This document shows positions 41,997 to 50,904 of a stretch of 64,000 bases of DNA, in pieces. Position numbers and translations under genes: made by a program. The stretch comes from an uncultured Oscillibacter sp. (GTDB taxonomy: Bacteria > Bacillota > Clostridia > Oscillospirales > Oscillospiraceae): assembly GCF_947654275.1 (NCBI RefSeq), contig NZ_CANTJS010000006.1, forward strand, positions 1 to 64,000, read 5' to 3'. The notes under the pieces were generated by a model, which saw only the letters and a program-made list of their open reading frames with translations, searched no databases and was not told the origin of the DNA. Each line of letters opens with the position of its first letter. Position 1 is the stretch's first letter.

Positions 41997-43077
41997 ATTC
42001 GGCAGGGCGCTCCGCATCAGCGTCTTCGGCCAGTCCCACGGGAGGGCTATCGGCGTCGTCATGGACGGCCTTCCCGCCGGGGAGGCCGTCGACCTGGAGG
42101 AGCTCCAGCGCTTTCTGAACCGGCGGCGTCCCGGCAAAAATCCCCTTTCCACCGCCCGGAGGGAGGGGGACGTTCCGGAATTCCTCTCCGGACTGGAGAA
42201 TGGAAAAACCTGCGGCGCGCCCCTGTGCGCCGTCATCCCCAACACCGACCAGCGCTCCGGGGACTATTCCGAACTTCAGGATAAGCCCCGGCCCGGCCAC
42301 GCGGATTACACCGCCGCCGTCAAGTGGGCCGGTCAGGCCGACATGCGGGGCGGCGGGCACTTCTCCGGGCGGCTCACCGCGCCCCTCTGCATAGCCGGAG
42401 GCATCGCCAGGCAGATTCTGGCCCGGCGGGGCGTCTATGTGGGAGCCCACCTGTTTTCCGTGGGCCACGCCCGGGATATGCTCTTTCCCCTGCATCCCAC
42501 GCCGGAGCTTTTTGACGCCGTGGCAGCCAAGCCCCTGCCCGTTTTAAACGACCACGCCATTGAGGCCATGGAGACGGCCATTCTGGCGGCCAGGGAGTCC
42601 CAGGACAGCGTGGGGGGCACGATTGAGTGCGCCGCCGTGGGCCTTCCCGCCGGACTGGGGGAACCTATGTTTGGCGGCGTGGAAAACCGGCTGGCCGCGG
42701 CCCTGTTCGGCATCCCGGCGGTGAAGGGCGTGGAGTTTGGCGAGGGCTTTCACGCCGCCGCGCTCCGGGGCTCGGAAAACAACGACGCCTTCACCGTGGA
42801 AAACGGCCTGGTCCGCACGGAGACCAACCACGCCGGCGGCATTCTGGGGGGCATCACCACCGGTATGCCCCTGATTCTCCGGGTGGCCGTGAAGCCCACG
42901 CCGTCCATCGGGAGGCCGCAGAAAACCGTCAGCCTCTCCGCCGGAGAAACCGCGGAGCTGACCATACACGGACGCCACGACCCCTGCATCGCCCACCGGG
43001 CCGTCCCGGTGGTGGAAGCGGTGACCGCCGCGGTCCTTTTAGATTTGCTTTTGGAGGGAAATCATGGAACTTTCTGA
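41986..43077 (+). CDS. aroC: chorismate synthase
   Basis: This 363-residue FMN-dependent enzyme makes chorismate, the last common precursor. SVFGQSHGRAIGVVMDGLPAG, KPRPGHADYTAAVKW and DMRGGGHFSGRLTA are family signatures. The GTG at 41986 is chosen because TAGGAGGTGA lies five bases upstream; it overlaps the end of aroA by 11 bases. The 3' end overlaps pheA by 14 bases. Confidence 0.96.
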   Translation: MSSEFGRALRISVFGQSHGRAIGVVMDGLPAGEAVDLEELQRFLNRRRPGKNPLSTARREGDVPEFLSGLENGKTCGAPLCAVIPNTDQRSGDYSELQDKPRPGHADYTAAVKWAGQADMRGGGHFSGRLTAPLCIAGGIARQILARRGVYVGAHLFSVGHARDMLFPLHPTPELFDAVAAKPLPVLNDHAIEAMETAILAARESQDSVGGTIECAAVGLPAGLGEPMFGGVENRLAAALFGIPAVKGVEFGEGFHAAALRGSENNDAFTVENGLVRTETNHAGGILGGITTGMPLILRVAVKPTPSIGRPQKTVSLSAGETAELTIHGRHDPCIAHRAVPVVEAVTAAVLLDLLLEGNHGTF

Positions 43078-44200
43078 AATTCGCGCCAGAATTGACGCCG
43101 TAGACGACCAATTGCTGAAGCTCTTCTTGGAGCGCATGGAGCTGGCGGAGGCGGTGGCCGTCTATAAAAACGAGCACCGCCTGCCGATTTTGAACCGGGA
43201 GCGGGAGCGGGCCATTCTGGCCAAGGTGACGGAGAACGCCGGGGACAAGGAGCGCTACGCCTATCATCTCTATTCCACCCTCTTCGAGCTGGCCCGGTCC
43301 CGGCAGGCGGAGCTCATCGGAGCGCCCACCCGCGTCGGCGCGCAGATTCAGGCCTCCCTGGACGCCGGAAGCCAGATGTTCCCCCAGACGGGCCTGGTGG
43401 CCTGCCAGGGCATCGAGGGGGCCAACTCCCAGGTGGCCTGCGACCGTCTGGTTCCCAGGGGAAGCATCGTCTATGTCAAGACCTTTGAGGCCGTGGCGTC
43501 GGCGGTGGAGTCCGGTCTGTGCAAGTTCGGCGTGCTGCCCATTGAAAACAGCTCCAACGGCTCCGTCCGGGCGGTGTACCAGCTTTTGCAGGAGCGGAGC
43601 CTGTCCATCGTCCGGTCCACCCGCCTCTGCATCCGCCACGAGCTGCTGGCCCTCCCCGGCGTGAAGCTGGAGGAAATTACGGAAATCTACTCCCATCAGC
43701 AGGCGATTGGCCAGTGCTCCCGGTTCCTGGACGGGCTGAAGGACGTGAAGGTCATCCCCTGCGACAACACCGCGGTGGCCGCGAAGCTGGTGGCCGAATC
43801 CGGCAGCCGCCATGCCGCCGCCATCTCCTCCCACCCCTGCGCGGCGCTGTACGGCCTGGAGTGCCTCAGCAATGCCATTCAAAACAGCGACAACAACTAT
43901 ACCCGCTTCGTCTGCGTGGCCCGGGACCCCGCCATCTATGCCGGGGCCAGCCGCATCAGCCTCATCATCGCCTTTGAGAACAAGCCCGGCGCGCTGTACG
44001 ACATCCTCTCCAAGCTGGCGGCGCTGGACATCAACATGACCAAGCTGGAATCCTGCCCGGTGGTGGGCAGCGACTTTGAATTCATCTTCTTCATCGAGCT
44101 GGAGGCCGACGTCCGGGACCCCAGCGTCCGGGCCATGCTGGAGGAGATGGAGCGCAGCTGCGCCCAGTTCCAGTTCCTGGGCAACTACGCCGAAGCGTAA
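43064..44200 (+). CDS. pheA: bifunctional chorismate mutase / prephenate dehydratase (P-protein)
   Basis: This is a 378-residue protein. Residues 1-85 form an AroQ-type chorismate mutase (MELSEIRARIDAVDDQLLKLFLERMELAEAVAVYK). Residues about 100-285 form prephenate dehydratase (CQGIEGANSQVACDRL, VLPIENSSNGSV, NNYTRFVCV). Residues 295-375 form a C-terminal ACT domain. The ACT Phe-binding motifs read GALYD and ESCP (329-332) where the usual form is GAL(V/I) and ESRP, so feedback control may be altered. It overlaps aroC by 14 bases. Confidence 0.95.
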   Translation: MELSEIRARIDAVDDQLLKLFLERMELAEAVAVYKNEHRLPILNRERERAILAKVTENAGDKERYAYHLYSTLFELARSRQAELIGAPTRVGAQIQASLDAGSQMFPQTGLVACQGIEGANSQVACDRLVPRGSIVYVKTFEAVASAVESGLCKFGVLPIENSSNGSVRAVYQLLQERSLSIVRSTRLCIRHELLALPGVKLEEITEIYSHQQAIGQCSRFLDGLKDVKVIPCDNTAVAAKLVAESGSRHAAAISSHPCAALYGLECLSNAIQNSDNNYTRFVCVARDPAIYAGASRISLIIAFENKPGALYDILSKLAALDINMTKLESCPVVGSDFEFIFFIELEADVRDPSVRAMLEEMERSCAQFQFLGNYAEA

Positions 44201-44203
44201 GCC

Positions 44204-45511
44204 ATGGAACGGATTTACGGTCTTCTGGGCCGCCGCCTGGGCCACAGCTGGTCCGTACCCATCCACGCCGCCTGCGGCTGCGGGGGCTACCGCCTCATCG
44301 AGCTGGAGCCGCCGGAGCTGGAGGCCTTCCTCCGGCGGGAGGACATCGGCGGACTCAATGTTACCATCCCCTACAAACGGGAGGTCCTGCAATACTGCGA
44401 TGTGATTGACCCGGCGGCCCGGGCCATCGGCAGCGTGAACACCCTGGTCCGCCGGGGCGGGAGCCCCGCTGGCGGCGGAAAGCTGTACGGCTATAACACG
44501 GACATCGACGGCTTTCTCTACATGCTCCGCCGGGCGGATATCTCCCTGACGGGGAAAAAGGTCCTCATCCTGGGCAGCGGCGGGGCCTCTCTCACGGCCC
44601 AGGCGGCGGCGCGGCAGGAGGGAGCGAAACAAATCGTGGTGGTCTCCCGCTCCGGCCCGGACAACTACGAAAACCTCCCGGAGCGCCACGCCGACGCCGG
44701 GGTCCTCATCAACACCACGCCTGTGGGGATGTGGCCGGACCTGGAGGGGCGGCCTATCGATCTGCGGCTGCTGCCCGGCGTGACGGACGTGGCGGATATG
44801 ATTTACAACCCTGGGCGAACCGGACTGCTGCTCCAGGCGGAGGCGCTGGGATGTGCCGCTCCGGCGGACCGGTACGTGAAAAATCCCGCCCGGCCCCGCC
44901 AGCTCCGGTGGACCGGGGGCCTGCCCATGCTGGTCCGGCAGGCGGTGCGGGCGGAGGAGCTGTTTTTTGGAAAGCCCATCCCCGAGGAGACGACGGAGCA
45001 AATCATCTCCCGGCTCCGGCAGGACATGACGAATATTGTCCTCGTCGGAATGCCCGGCTGCGGCAAGACCACCGTGGGCCGCTGCGTGGCGGAGCGCTCC
45101 GGCAGACCCTTCGCGGATGTGGACGAGGAAATTGTCAAAAGGGCGGGCCGGTCCATCCCGGACATCTTCGCCTCTGAGGGCGAGGGGGCCTTCCGGAGAC
45201 TGGAGCACGAGGTTCTGACGGAGGTCTGCGCCAGAGGCGGCCAGGTGGTGGCCACCGGCGGCGGGGCGGTGCTCTGGAGCGAGAACCGAACCGCCATGCG
45301 CCGCACCGGCTGGGTCTGCCGGCTCAAGCGGGACCTGAGCCGGCTGCCCAAGGAGGGCAGGCCACTGTCCCAGTCCGGCAGTCTGGAGGAGATGGAGCGG
45401 GTGCGGGGACCCCTGTACGGCGCGGCCATGGATTTTGAGATTCAGAATGACGGCAGTCCGGAGGAGACCGCCGCCATTGTCTGGAAAAATTTTATGGAGG
45501 GATTTATATGA
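44204..45511 (+). CDS. fused shikimate dehydrogenase - shikimate kinase
   Basis: This is a 435-residue two-domain protein. Residues 1-265 are shikimate dehydrogenase: substrate-binding NVTIPYK with catalytic Lys58, GYNTDIDGF with Asp100, NADP-binding LGSGGAS and NTTPVGMWP. Residues from about 276 are shikimate kinase: P-loop GMPGCGKT (282-289), FADVDEEI, and the shikimate/lid region TGGGAVL...RPL. The two activities are consecutive pathway steps (AroE then AroK), so the fusion places them in one chain. It starts three bases after pheA and overlaps aroQ by four bases (ATGA). Confidence 0.95.
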   Translation: MERIYGLLGRRLGHSWSVPIHAACGCGGYRLIELEPPELEAFLRREDIGGLNVTIPYKREVLQYCDVIDPAARAIGSVNTLVRRGGSPAGGGKLYGYNTDIDGFLYMLRRADISLTGKKVLILGSGGASLTAQAAARQEGAKQIVVVSRSGPDNYENLPERHADAGVLINTTPVGMWPDLEGRPIDLRLLPGVTDVADMIYNPGRTGLLLQAEALGCAAPADRYVKNPARPRQLRWTGGLPMLVRQAVRAEELFFGKPIPEETTEQIISRLRQDMTNIVLVGMPGCGKTTVGRCVAERSGRPFADVDEEIVKRAGRSIPDIFASEGEGAFRRLEHEVLTEVCARGGQVVATGGGAVLWSENRTAMRRTGWVCRLKRDLSRLPKEGRPLSQSGSLEEMERVRGPLYGAAMDFEIQNDGSPEETAAIVWKNFMEGFI

Positions 45512-45948
45512 GCGAAAAAAAGAAAAGCATCCTGGTCATCAACGGACCCAACATGAACCTGCTGGGCATCCGCCAGCCGGAAATTTACGGCAATTCGGAC
45601 TATGTGGATCTGGAGAACATGATTACCGCCGAGGCGGAAACGCTGGGTGTGGCAGTCTCCTTCTTCCAGTCCAACCATGAGGGGGACCTGGTGGACGCCA
45701 TTCAGCAGGCCTACTTTGACAAGGCGGACGGCATTCTCATCAACCCCGGCGCCTACACCCACACCAGCATCGCCCTGCTGGACGCGGTGAAATCCGTGGG
45801 CATCCCCACGGTGGAGGTTCACATCTCCGACCCGGACACCCGGGAGGAGTTCCGCCGCGTGTCCTATATCCGGCAGGCCTGCATCGCCACCATCAAGGGC
45901 CGCGGCCCGGAGGGCTATCTGGAGGCCCTGCGGCTGCTGGCGAAGTGA
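45508..45948 (+). CDS. aroQ: 3-dehydroquinate dehydratase, type II
   Basis: This 146-residue dodecamer-forming enzyme performs the third shikimate step. The conserved opening ILVINGPNMNLLGIRQPEIYG, FFQSNHEGDLVDAIQQA, LINPGAYTHTSIALLDA and VEVHISD are all present. The start overlaps the aroEK stop (ATGA). Last gene of the operon; the terminator is at 45974. Confidence 0.97.
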   Translation: MSEKKKSILVINGPNMNLLGIRQPEIYGNSDYVDLENMITAEAETLGVAVSFFQSNHEGDLVDAIQQAYFDKADGILINPGAYTHTSIALLDAVKSVGIPTVEVHISDPDTREEFRRVSYIRQACIATIKGRGPEGYLEALRLLAK

Positions 45949-45973
45949 GGCCGGGGACCGCCCATACACAACA

Positions 45974-46006
45974 AAAAGAGAGGGCATCCGCCCTCTCTTT
46001 TGATTT
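45974..46006 (+). terminator. terminator of the aromatic operon
   Basis: AAAAGAGAGGGC-ATCC-GCCCTCTCTTTT is a perfect 12-base stem ending in T residues. It may also serve the convergent gene at 46027. Confidence 0.88.
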
Positions 46007-46026
46007 GCCTCTTTGCGCCCGGCGTG

Positions 46027-46572
46027 TCAGACCTCCGTCCAGGCCTCCCGTCTGACCGGGGGAAGCACCTTTTTCGGGTCCGGCCAGGAATCCGGTCCGT
46101 CGGTTTCCGCCACCTCCTTCAAATCCCGGATTTCCCCGGCGAAGGCGTGCATGGCGTGGGCAATGGCATAGAGCTGGGGATAGGTCTCCACGCAGCGTGC
46201 CTTGGCGTTCTCCCCCTCAAAGGCATAGAGCCACTCGTCGCCCGCCGCCCGGCGGGCCTCCAGATAGCGGGCCACGGCGTCGCTGAAATCGTCGTTCTCC
46301 CCCTTCTCCGCCCGCCCGGCGTACTCCACATAGGACAGCAGGGCATATTCCGCCTTGGACAGGCATTCGTTCACACGGCAGCCCAGATAGGCGGCAATGA
46401 CGTCCCCGGCGTAGCTGAGCATTTTATCCGCCCGGAGATAGCAGCGTGTGAACTCCCTGGCGTGGCGCCGGGCAAACTCCCCCGGGTCGAAGTTCAGGGC
46501 CCGGCAGACAGCCAGCATCAATTCCGGCCGCAGCTTCATTTCAGTTCCCGGAACGGGGGACTCCTCCGGCAT
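46027..46572 (-). CDS. unknown soluble protein
   Basis: This is a 181-residue largely helical protein (LMLAVCRALNFDPGEFARRHAREFTRCYLRADKMLSYAGDVIAAYLGCRVNECLSKAEYALLSYVEYAGRAEKG) with no membrane segment or known motif. An AAAGGAAG site precedes the ATG. Monocistronic with its own promoter at 46641. No family was recognised. Confidence 0.7.
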   Translation of the reverse strand: MPEESPVPGTEMKLRPELMLAVCRALNFDPGEFARRHAREFTRCYLRADKMLSYAGDVIAAYLGCRVNECLSKAEYALLSYVEYAGRAEKGENDDFSDAVARYLEARRAAGDEWLYAFEGENAKARCVETYPQLYAIAHAMHAFAGEIRDLKEVAETDGPDSWPDPKKVLPPVRREAWTEV

Positions 46573-46640
46573 GGCACATCTTCCTTTCTGTCCAGGTTTT
46601 ACAAAATCCGACGGAATGCGGCGGATTTTTTAGTACATTT

Positions 46641-46669
46641 ATTGTACCACGCCGGTTCTGCCTTTGCAA
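46641..46669 (-). promoter_or_regulatory. promoter of the 46027-46572 gene
   Basis: On the minus strand TTGCAA (46669-46664), 17 bases and TACAAT (46646-46641) lie about 70 bases before the start codon. Confidence 0.55.
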
Positions 46670-46742
46670 GAGGGATTCTGCCCCGGAATCGACGGTGTTG
46701 GCGGCTTCCGGTCCGTCTCCGCACCGCCGGGGAAGAACGCAG

Positions 46743-46778
46743 AAGCCGGGGCAGCCCCGCAAGGGAGCTGTCCCGGCC
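46743..46778 (-). terminator. terminator of degV
   Basis: On the minus strand GCCGGGACAGCTCCC and GGGGCTGCCCCGGC form a long GC-rich stem around TTGC, about 40 bases after the degV stop, followed by TTCTGCGTTCTT. Confidence 0.55.
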
Positions 46779-46813
46779 TCTGAACCGTCTGGGGAAATCA
46801 GAAGGGGCGGCGC

Positions 46814-47653
46814 TCAGTAGCCCACAATCAGGCCCTTCTCCATGGCATAGAAGCTGGTCAGACCCCGGCAGGACTGGATATCCACCCGCTTCACCGGCAG
46901 GTCCTTCAGAATCTGCTCCTTGAGCTTCAGGGCCCCCGGCAGATTTTCGCAGTGGGAGATCACCACCTCCGCGCCTGCGCAGTCCTTGCTGTCCCGCATC
47001 AGCGCCGTGAGCACCTGATAGGTCCGGGCCTCGCCCCGGGCCTTGCCGGACACGTGGATGGTGCCCTGGGGGGTGGCGTCCGCCACCACGTGGATGCCTA
47101 GGGAGTGGAGCAGGGTGCCCACCAGGGGGCGCATCCGGCCGTTTTTAATGAGATTGTCGAAATTCTCCAGGGTAAAGCAGGTCCGAAGCGCCGCCTGATA
47201 CAGCCGCAGCTGCGCGCAGATGTTCTCGAAGGCCTCCCCGGCCTCCATCAGCTCCTTGGCCCGGCGAATCAGCAGTACCATGGCCCCGGCGGTGGCCTTG
47301 GAGTCGATGACGCAGATTTCCTTTTCCGGGTGCTCCTCCAGCACCATGTCCCGGGCCATCACCGCCGCGTTATATGTGCCGGAAAGGTTGGCGGAAATGG
47401 TAAAGCACACCGTTTTCTCCCCCTTCTCAAAGGCCCGGGCAAAGGCGGCGGGAGAGGGGCAGGCGGTGGAGGAGGCGGTTTTTTCCGCGTTCATGGCCGC
47501 AAGCAGCTCCGGGACCTCCAAATAGTCGTTGTCCAGGAACTCCCGTTCTCCCACCTGGAGACGCAGGGGCACCGTCTCAAACCCAACGGTCTCGCTGGCG
47601 AAATCGCTCATCCGCAGGTCGCAGCTGCTGTCGCTTACAATGTTCCACATCAT
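46814..47653 (-). CDS. DegV-family fatty-acid-binding protein
   Basis: This 279-residue protein matches DegV/FakB. Matching segments are WNIVSDSSCDLR at the start, VPLRLQVGEREFLDN, ASSTACPSPAAFARAFE, CFTISANLSGTYNAAVMARDMV, CVIDSKATAGAMVLLIRRA and SCRGLTSFYAMEKGLIVGY. Such proteins hold a fatty acid for phosphorylation by FakA, and the STACPSP and ISANLSGTY loops are the ligand site. A GGGGTG site lies six bases before the ATG at 47653. A 17-base palindrome between its promoter and start suggests repressor control. Confidence 0.92.
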   Translation of the reverse strand: MMWNIVSDSSCDLRMSDFASETVGFETVPLRLQVGEREFLDNDYLEVPELLAAMNAEKTASSTACPSPAAFARAFEKGEKTVCFTISANLSGTYNAAVMARDMVLEEHPEKEICVIDSKATAGAMVLLIRRAKELMEAGEAFENICAQLRLYQAALRTCFTLENFDNLIKNGRMRPLVGTLLHSLGIHVVADATPQGTIHVSGKARGEARTYQVLTALMRDSKDCAGAEVVISHCENLPGALKLKEQILKDLPVKRVDIQSCRGLTSFYAMEKGLIVGY

Positions 47654-47670
47654 ATAAATCACCCCATGAT

Positions 47671-47687
47671 ATGGTTTTCAAAACCAT
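47671..47687. promoter_or_regulatory. palindromic operator of degV
   Basis: ATGGTTTTCAAAACCAT is a perfect palindrome around one central base. It lies 11-27 bases downstream of the -10, between promoter and start codon, where a bound repressor would block elongation or initiation. Confidence 0.6.
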
Positions 47688-47697
47688 GTTTGATATT

Positions 47698-47726
47698 ATG
47701 ATAACACAGAACGTCCGTCTTGTCAA
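47698..47726 (-). promoter_or_regulatory. promoter of degV
   Basis: On the minus strand a perfect TTGACA (47726-47721), 17 bases and TATCAT (47703-47698). From 47727 to 48013 no gene or clear element is seen. Confidence 0.75.
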
Positions 47727-48013
47727 CGGGGAATTCAGCGGCGGATTCCGGCTCATCTCTCCATGAAGAGACGGAATCTTTTGCTCTGTTCCGTCGTTGA
47801 CATAACGCCGTGCAAAACTCTGTGGAAAATGTGTAAAACCCCTGAGAGCCTCAGCCTTTTCCCGGGCGGCAGGCCACGTTATGAAAACAGGCCTCCCACA
47901 ACATTTTCCGAAAAATTCCCGGCCCGGACGCCGCCGGAACCGCCGGGGGGGAGGGAAAACCGCCGGGCGGCGGAAAGCCCGCCGGAGATTTTTTCCGGAG
48001 GCGAAACCGCCTC

Positions 48014-48176
48014 AGAGCCTGTTTAAAATCCGGCGGAGTGCCGGATTGGGGCAGATTTTTTTGTCGGGCAAGGCGGTTTGACGCAGGCATCCTGGCGGAT
48101 TTCAAGTCAAACCAACGCAGCACCGGCGGAAAAAGATGCCCTGTGACGGCATTTCGATGGATTTTAATCAGGCTCT
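48014..48176. repeat. structured 163-bp repeat, copy 3
   Basis: This is the same element as at 11324 and 11624, same orientation. The ends AGAGCCTGTTTAAAATCC and GGATTTTAATCAGGCTCT pair with one mismatch. P2 is 48062-48067 with 48123-48128. P3 is GGTTTGAC (48075-48082) with GTCAAACC (48106-48113). The apical ATCCTGGCGGAT and internal AAGGC/AACGCAG are kept. Offsets of all arms from the left end are identical in the three copies. It lies between degV and the hybrid kinase. Confidence 0.85.
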
Positions 48177-48245
48177 CAGACTCCGGGGGAGCGTGATTTT
48201 TCCGCGGCCGGCTCCGCCGGAGTGCATTCGGGCCCAGGGTGTCTA

Positions 48246-48275
48246 TTGACACTGGAAGCGCGGGAATAGTATAAT
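48246..48275 (+). promoter_or_regulatory. promoter of the kinase/binding-protein genes
   Basis: A perfect TTGACA (48246-48251), 18 bases and TATAAT (48270-48275) lie about 75 bases before the kinase start. Confidence 0.75.
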
Positions 48276-48348
48276 ATCATATCATCACGCACCGGCGGCG
48301 GGCGGGACCCGCGGCGCTTTTTGAGAGCCATCGAAACGGAGACTGACA

Positions 48349-50904
48349 ATGAGCGAGAAGACAAACCGGAAGGAAACACAGAGGGGAATGCCCCTGCTCC
48401 TCTCTATAATATTGGTATTCATCATGTTCGGGACGGTGGTGTTTTCCGTGTCCCGGCGGATATCCAGCGAGATGTCCGCGTCGGCTGTCCAGAATCTGCA
48501 GGAGAGTCTGGACCTGATTGAGGGCACCATTGAGGCCATTCTCCGCAGCCAGGCGGAATTTCAGACGCTGATTGCCCGGGAGATTGCCGGGACGGAGGAC
48601 CCGGAAGCCTATATCCGGGCCTATGAGGGGAACCAGACCATGCCCGGACTGGCCCTGATCCGGACGGGCGAGACGGAGGGCATCTCCAATACCGGCGAGG
48701 TCTTCAGCGGGGAGGACCTGGACTTCTCCGCCGGGGGGACGGTGATGGGCCTGCCGGTGTCCCGGTCCTATCTGAACGATATGGGAACCTGGGCCTATAC
48801 CATCAAGTGTCCCGTGGAGCTGGACGGCCAGACCCTGGGGACCCTGTATGCCGAATATATCTACACCGCTCTGGACCGCACCCTGCCCGACGGATTTTAC
48901 AACAAGCAGGCCACTCTGTACATCATGGACAGGGAGAGCCGGCGCTTTGTCCTCCAGCCCAAGGGGATGGGACAGCGGAGCGCGGGGCACCTGAATCTGG
49001 ACGACTTCTACCGGGCCAACGACATGAAGGACCCGGAGATTCTGACGCAGGCGGACGCCTGCCTGGAAAACGGGCAGAACTACCTGTTCTACCACGACGT
49101 CCGGGCGGTCCAGTCCCTCAGCTACATGTGGTCCGTCAATGACGGGACGCTCTACCTGGTGGGCTATGTGCCGGTCCAGGCCATTCAGCAGGAGGGCCGG
49201 TCCGTCACTTGGAGCATCCTCGCCGTTGTAATCTCCATGCTGGCGGCGTTTTTCCTGTGCATCCTCCTTTATTATCTCAACTGGCGGCAGCAGGACCAGC
49301 TGCGGAGAGAGCAGGAGGAGGAGCGGAGCCTGCACAGCCGGCAGCTGACGGAGGCCCTGCGGGCCGCCCAGATTGCCAGCGAGTCCAAGACCACCTTCCT
49401 CTCCAACATGTCCCACGATATCCGCACGCCCATGAACGCGGTGCTGGGCTTTGCGGCGCTTCTGGCCAAGGACGCGGAAAACCCCGCCAGGGTCCGTGAA
49501 TACACCCGGAAAATCATGGCCTCCGGGCAGCATCTGCTCAGTCTGATCAACGACATTCTGGACGTCTCCAAGATTGAGAGCGGAAAAGTGGCGCTCAGCC
49601 TGGAGGCCTTTACCTTCAGCGACATGATCGCCTCCGTGGAGGCCATGATCCAGCCCATGGCCAAGGCCAGAGGGCAGATCTTCCGTTTGGAGGTCACGGG
49701 CATCCGGCACGAATGCCTGATGGGAGACGAGACCCGCATCAATCAGGTTTTAATTAACCTGCTCTCCAACGCCGTGAAATATACGCCGGAGGGGGGACGC
49801 ATCTGGTTCCGCATCATCGGCCTCCCCCAGCGCTCCAGCCAGTATGAGCGCATCCGCATCGAAGTGGAGGACAACGGCTACGGCATGACGCCGGAGTACC
49901 TGGAGATCATTTTCGACGCCTTCACCCGGGCGGAGAACAGCACCACCAACAAGGTTCAGGGCACCGGGCTGGGCATGGCCATTACCAAGAGCATTGTGGA
50001 GCTGATGGGCGGAACCATATCGGTCCAAAGCGAGGTGGGACGGGGGTCCCTCTTCCAGGTGGACCTGGAGCTCCGCATTGCCGAGGAGCAGGACAGCCGG
50101 CGCTTCTGGGAGCGGCAGGGCGTCTCCTGCCTTCTGGCGGCAGGCGGGGACCCGGAGAGCCGGGAGAACATCCGGGTGCTGATGGAATCCACCGGGGTCG
50201 CGCTGGAAACCGCCGGCCGCCCGGAGGAGGCCGCCGCCTGGCTGAGGAACGGAGGGGACTGCCAGCTGGCCCTGGCGGACTGGGAAGCCTGCGGACTCCA
50301 GGGCTTCCGGACCCTGCGGGAGGCCCTGCCTCCCGGCGTGCCGCTGCTGCTTCTGGCGGAGTTTGACGCCGGGGACACAGAGGAGGCCCTGGCGCTGAAC
50401 CGGACCGCCCTGCTGACGAAGCCCTTCTTCGTCTCCGCCCTTCAGGAGCGGGCGGCAGAGCTGTGGGCGGAGCCCGGCGGGGCGGAGGAGGCCGGGGACC
50501 TGCGGGGCCTTCACTTCCTGGCGGCGGAGGACAATGAAATCAACGCCGAGATTCTATCGGAGCTGATGGAGCTGGAGGGCGTCTCCTGCGAGATTGTGGA
50601 AAACGGCCTTTTGGCGGTGGAGCGCTTCCGGCAGTCGGAGCCGGGGACCTATGACGCCATTCTGCTGGATGTTCAGATGCCGGTGATGAACGGCCACGAG
50701 GCCGCCCGGGCCATCCGGGCCCTGGAACGGCCGGACGCCGGACGCATCCCCATCATCGCCATGACGGCCAACGCCTTCACTGAGGACGAACGGGCGGCTC
50801 TGGACGCCGGCATGGACGCCCATGCGGCCAAGCCTCTGGATATGGAGCTGCTGAAGAAGCTCATTCATCAACTGATTAAGCGAAAAGAGGCCTCTAACCC
50901 ATGA
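48349..50904 (+). CDS. hybrid sensor histidine kinase with receiver domains
   Basis: This is an 851-residue membrane kinase. A membrane helix (LLLSIILVFIMFGTVVFSVS) is followed by a 250-residue extracellular sensor region and a second helix (ILAVVISMLAAFFLCILLYYL). The DHp domain has phospho-acceptor His356 in NMSHDIRTPMN. The HATPase has NLLSNAVKYT, DNGYGM and GTGLGMAI. A degenerate receiver-like segment (about 590-700) comes next, and a true receiver has acceptor Asp774 in ILLDVQMPVMNG. It overlaps the solute-binding lipoprotein gene by four bases, suggesting that protein feeds the sensor. There is no transporter gene nearby. Confidence 0.93.
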   Translation: MSEKTNRKETQRGMPLLLSIILVFIMFGTVVFSVSRRISSEMSASAVQNLQESLDLIEGTIEAILRSQAEFQTLIAREIAGTEDPEAYIRAYEGNQTMPGLALIRTGETEGISNTGEVFSGEDLDFSAGGTVMGLPVSRSYLNDMGTWAYTIKCPVELDGQTLGTLYAEYIYTALDRTLPDGFYNKQATLYIMDRESRRFVLQPKGMGQRSAGHLNLDDFYRANDMKDPEILTQADACLENGQNYLFYHDVRAVQSLSYMWSVNDGTLYLVGYVPVQAIQQEGRSVTWSILAVVISMLAAFFLCILLYYLNWRQQDQLRREQEEERSLHSRQLTEALRAAQIASESKTTFLSNMSHDIRTPMNAVLGFAALLAKDAENPARVREYTRKIMASGQHLLSLINDILDVSKIESGKVALSLEAFTFSDMIASVEAMIQPMAKARGQIFRLEVTGIRHECLMGDETRINQVLINLLSNAVKYTPEGGRIWFRIIGLPQRSSQYERIRIEVEDNGYGMTPEYLEIIFDAFTRAENSTTNKVQGTGLGMAITKSIVELMGGTISVQSEVGRGSLFQVDLELRIAEEQDSRRFWERQGVSCLLAAGGDPESRENIRVLMESTGVALETAGRPEEAAAWLRNGGDCQLALADWEACGLQGFRTLREALPPGVPLLLLAEFDAGDTEEALALNRTALLTKPFFVSALQERAAELWAEPGGAEEAGDLRGLHFLAAEDNEINAEILSELMELEGVSCEIVENGLLAVERFRQSEPGTYDAILLDVQMPVMNGHEAARAIRALERPDAGRIPIIAMTANAFTEDERAALDAGMDAHAAKPLDMELLKKLIHQLIKRKEASNP

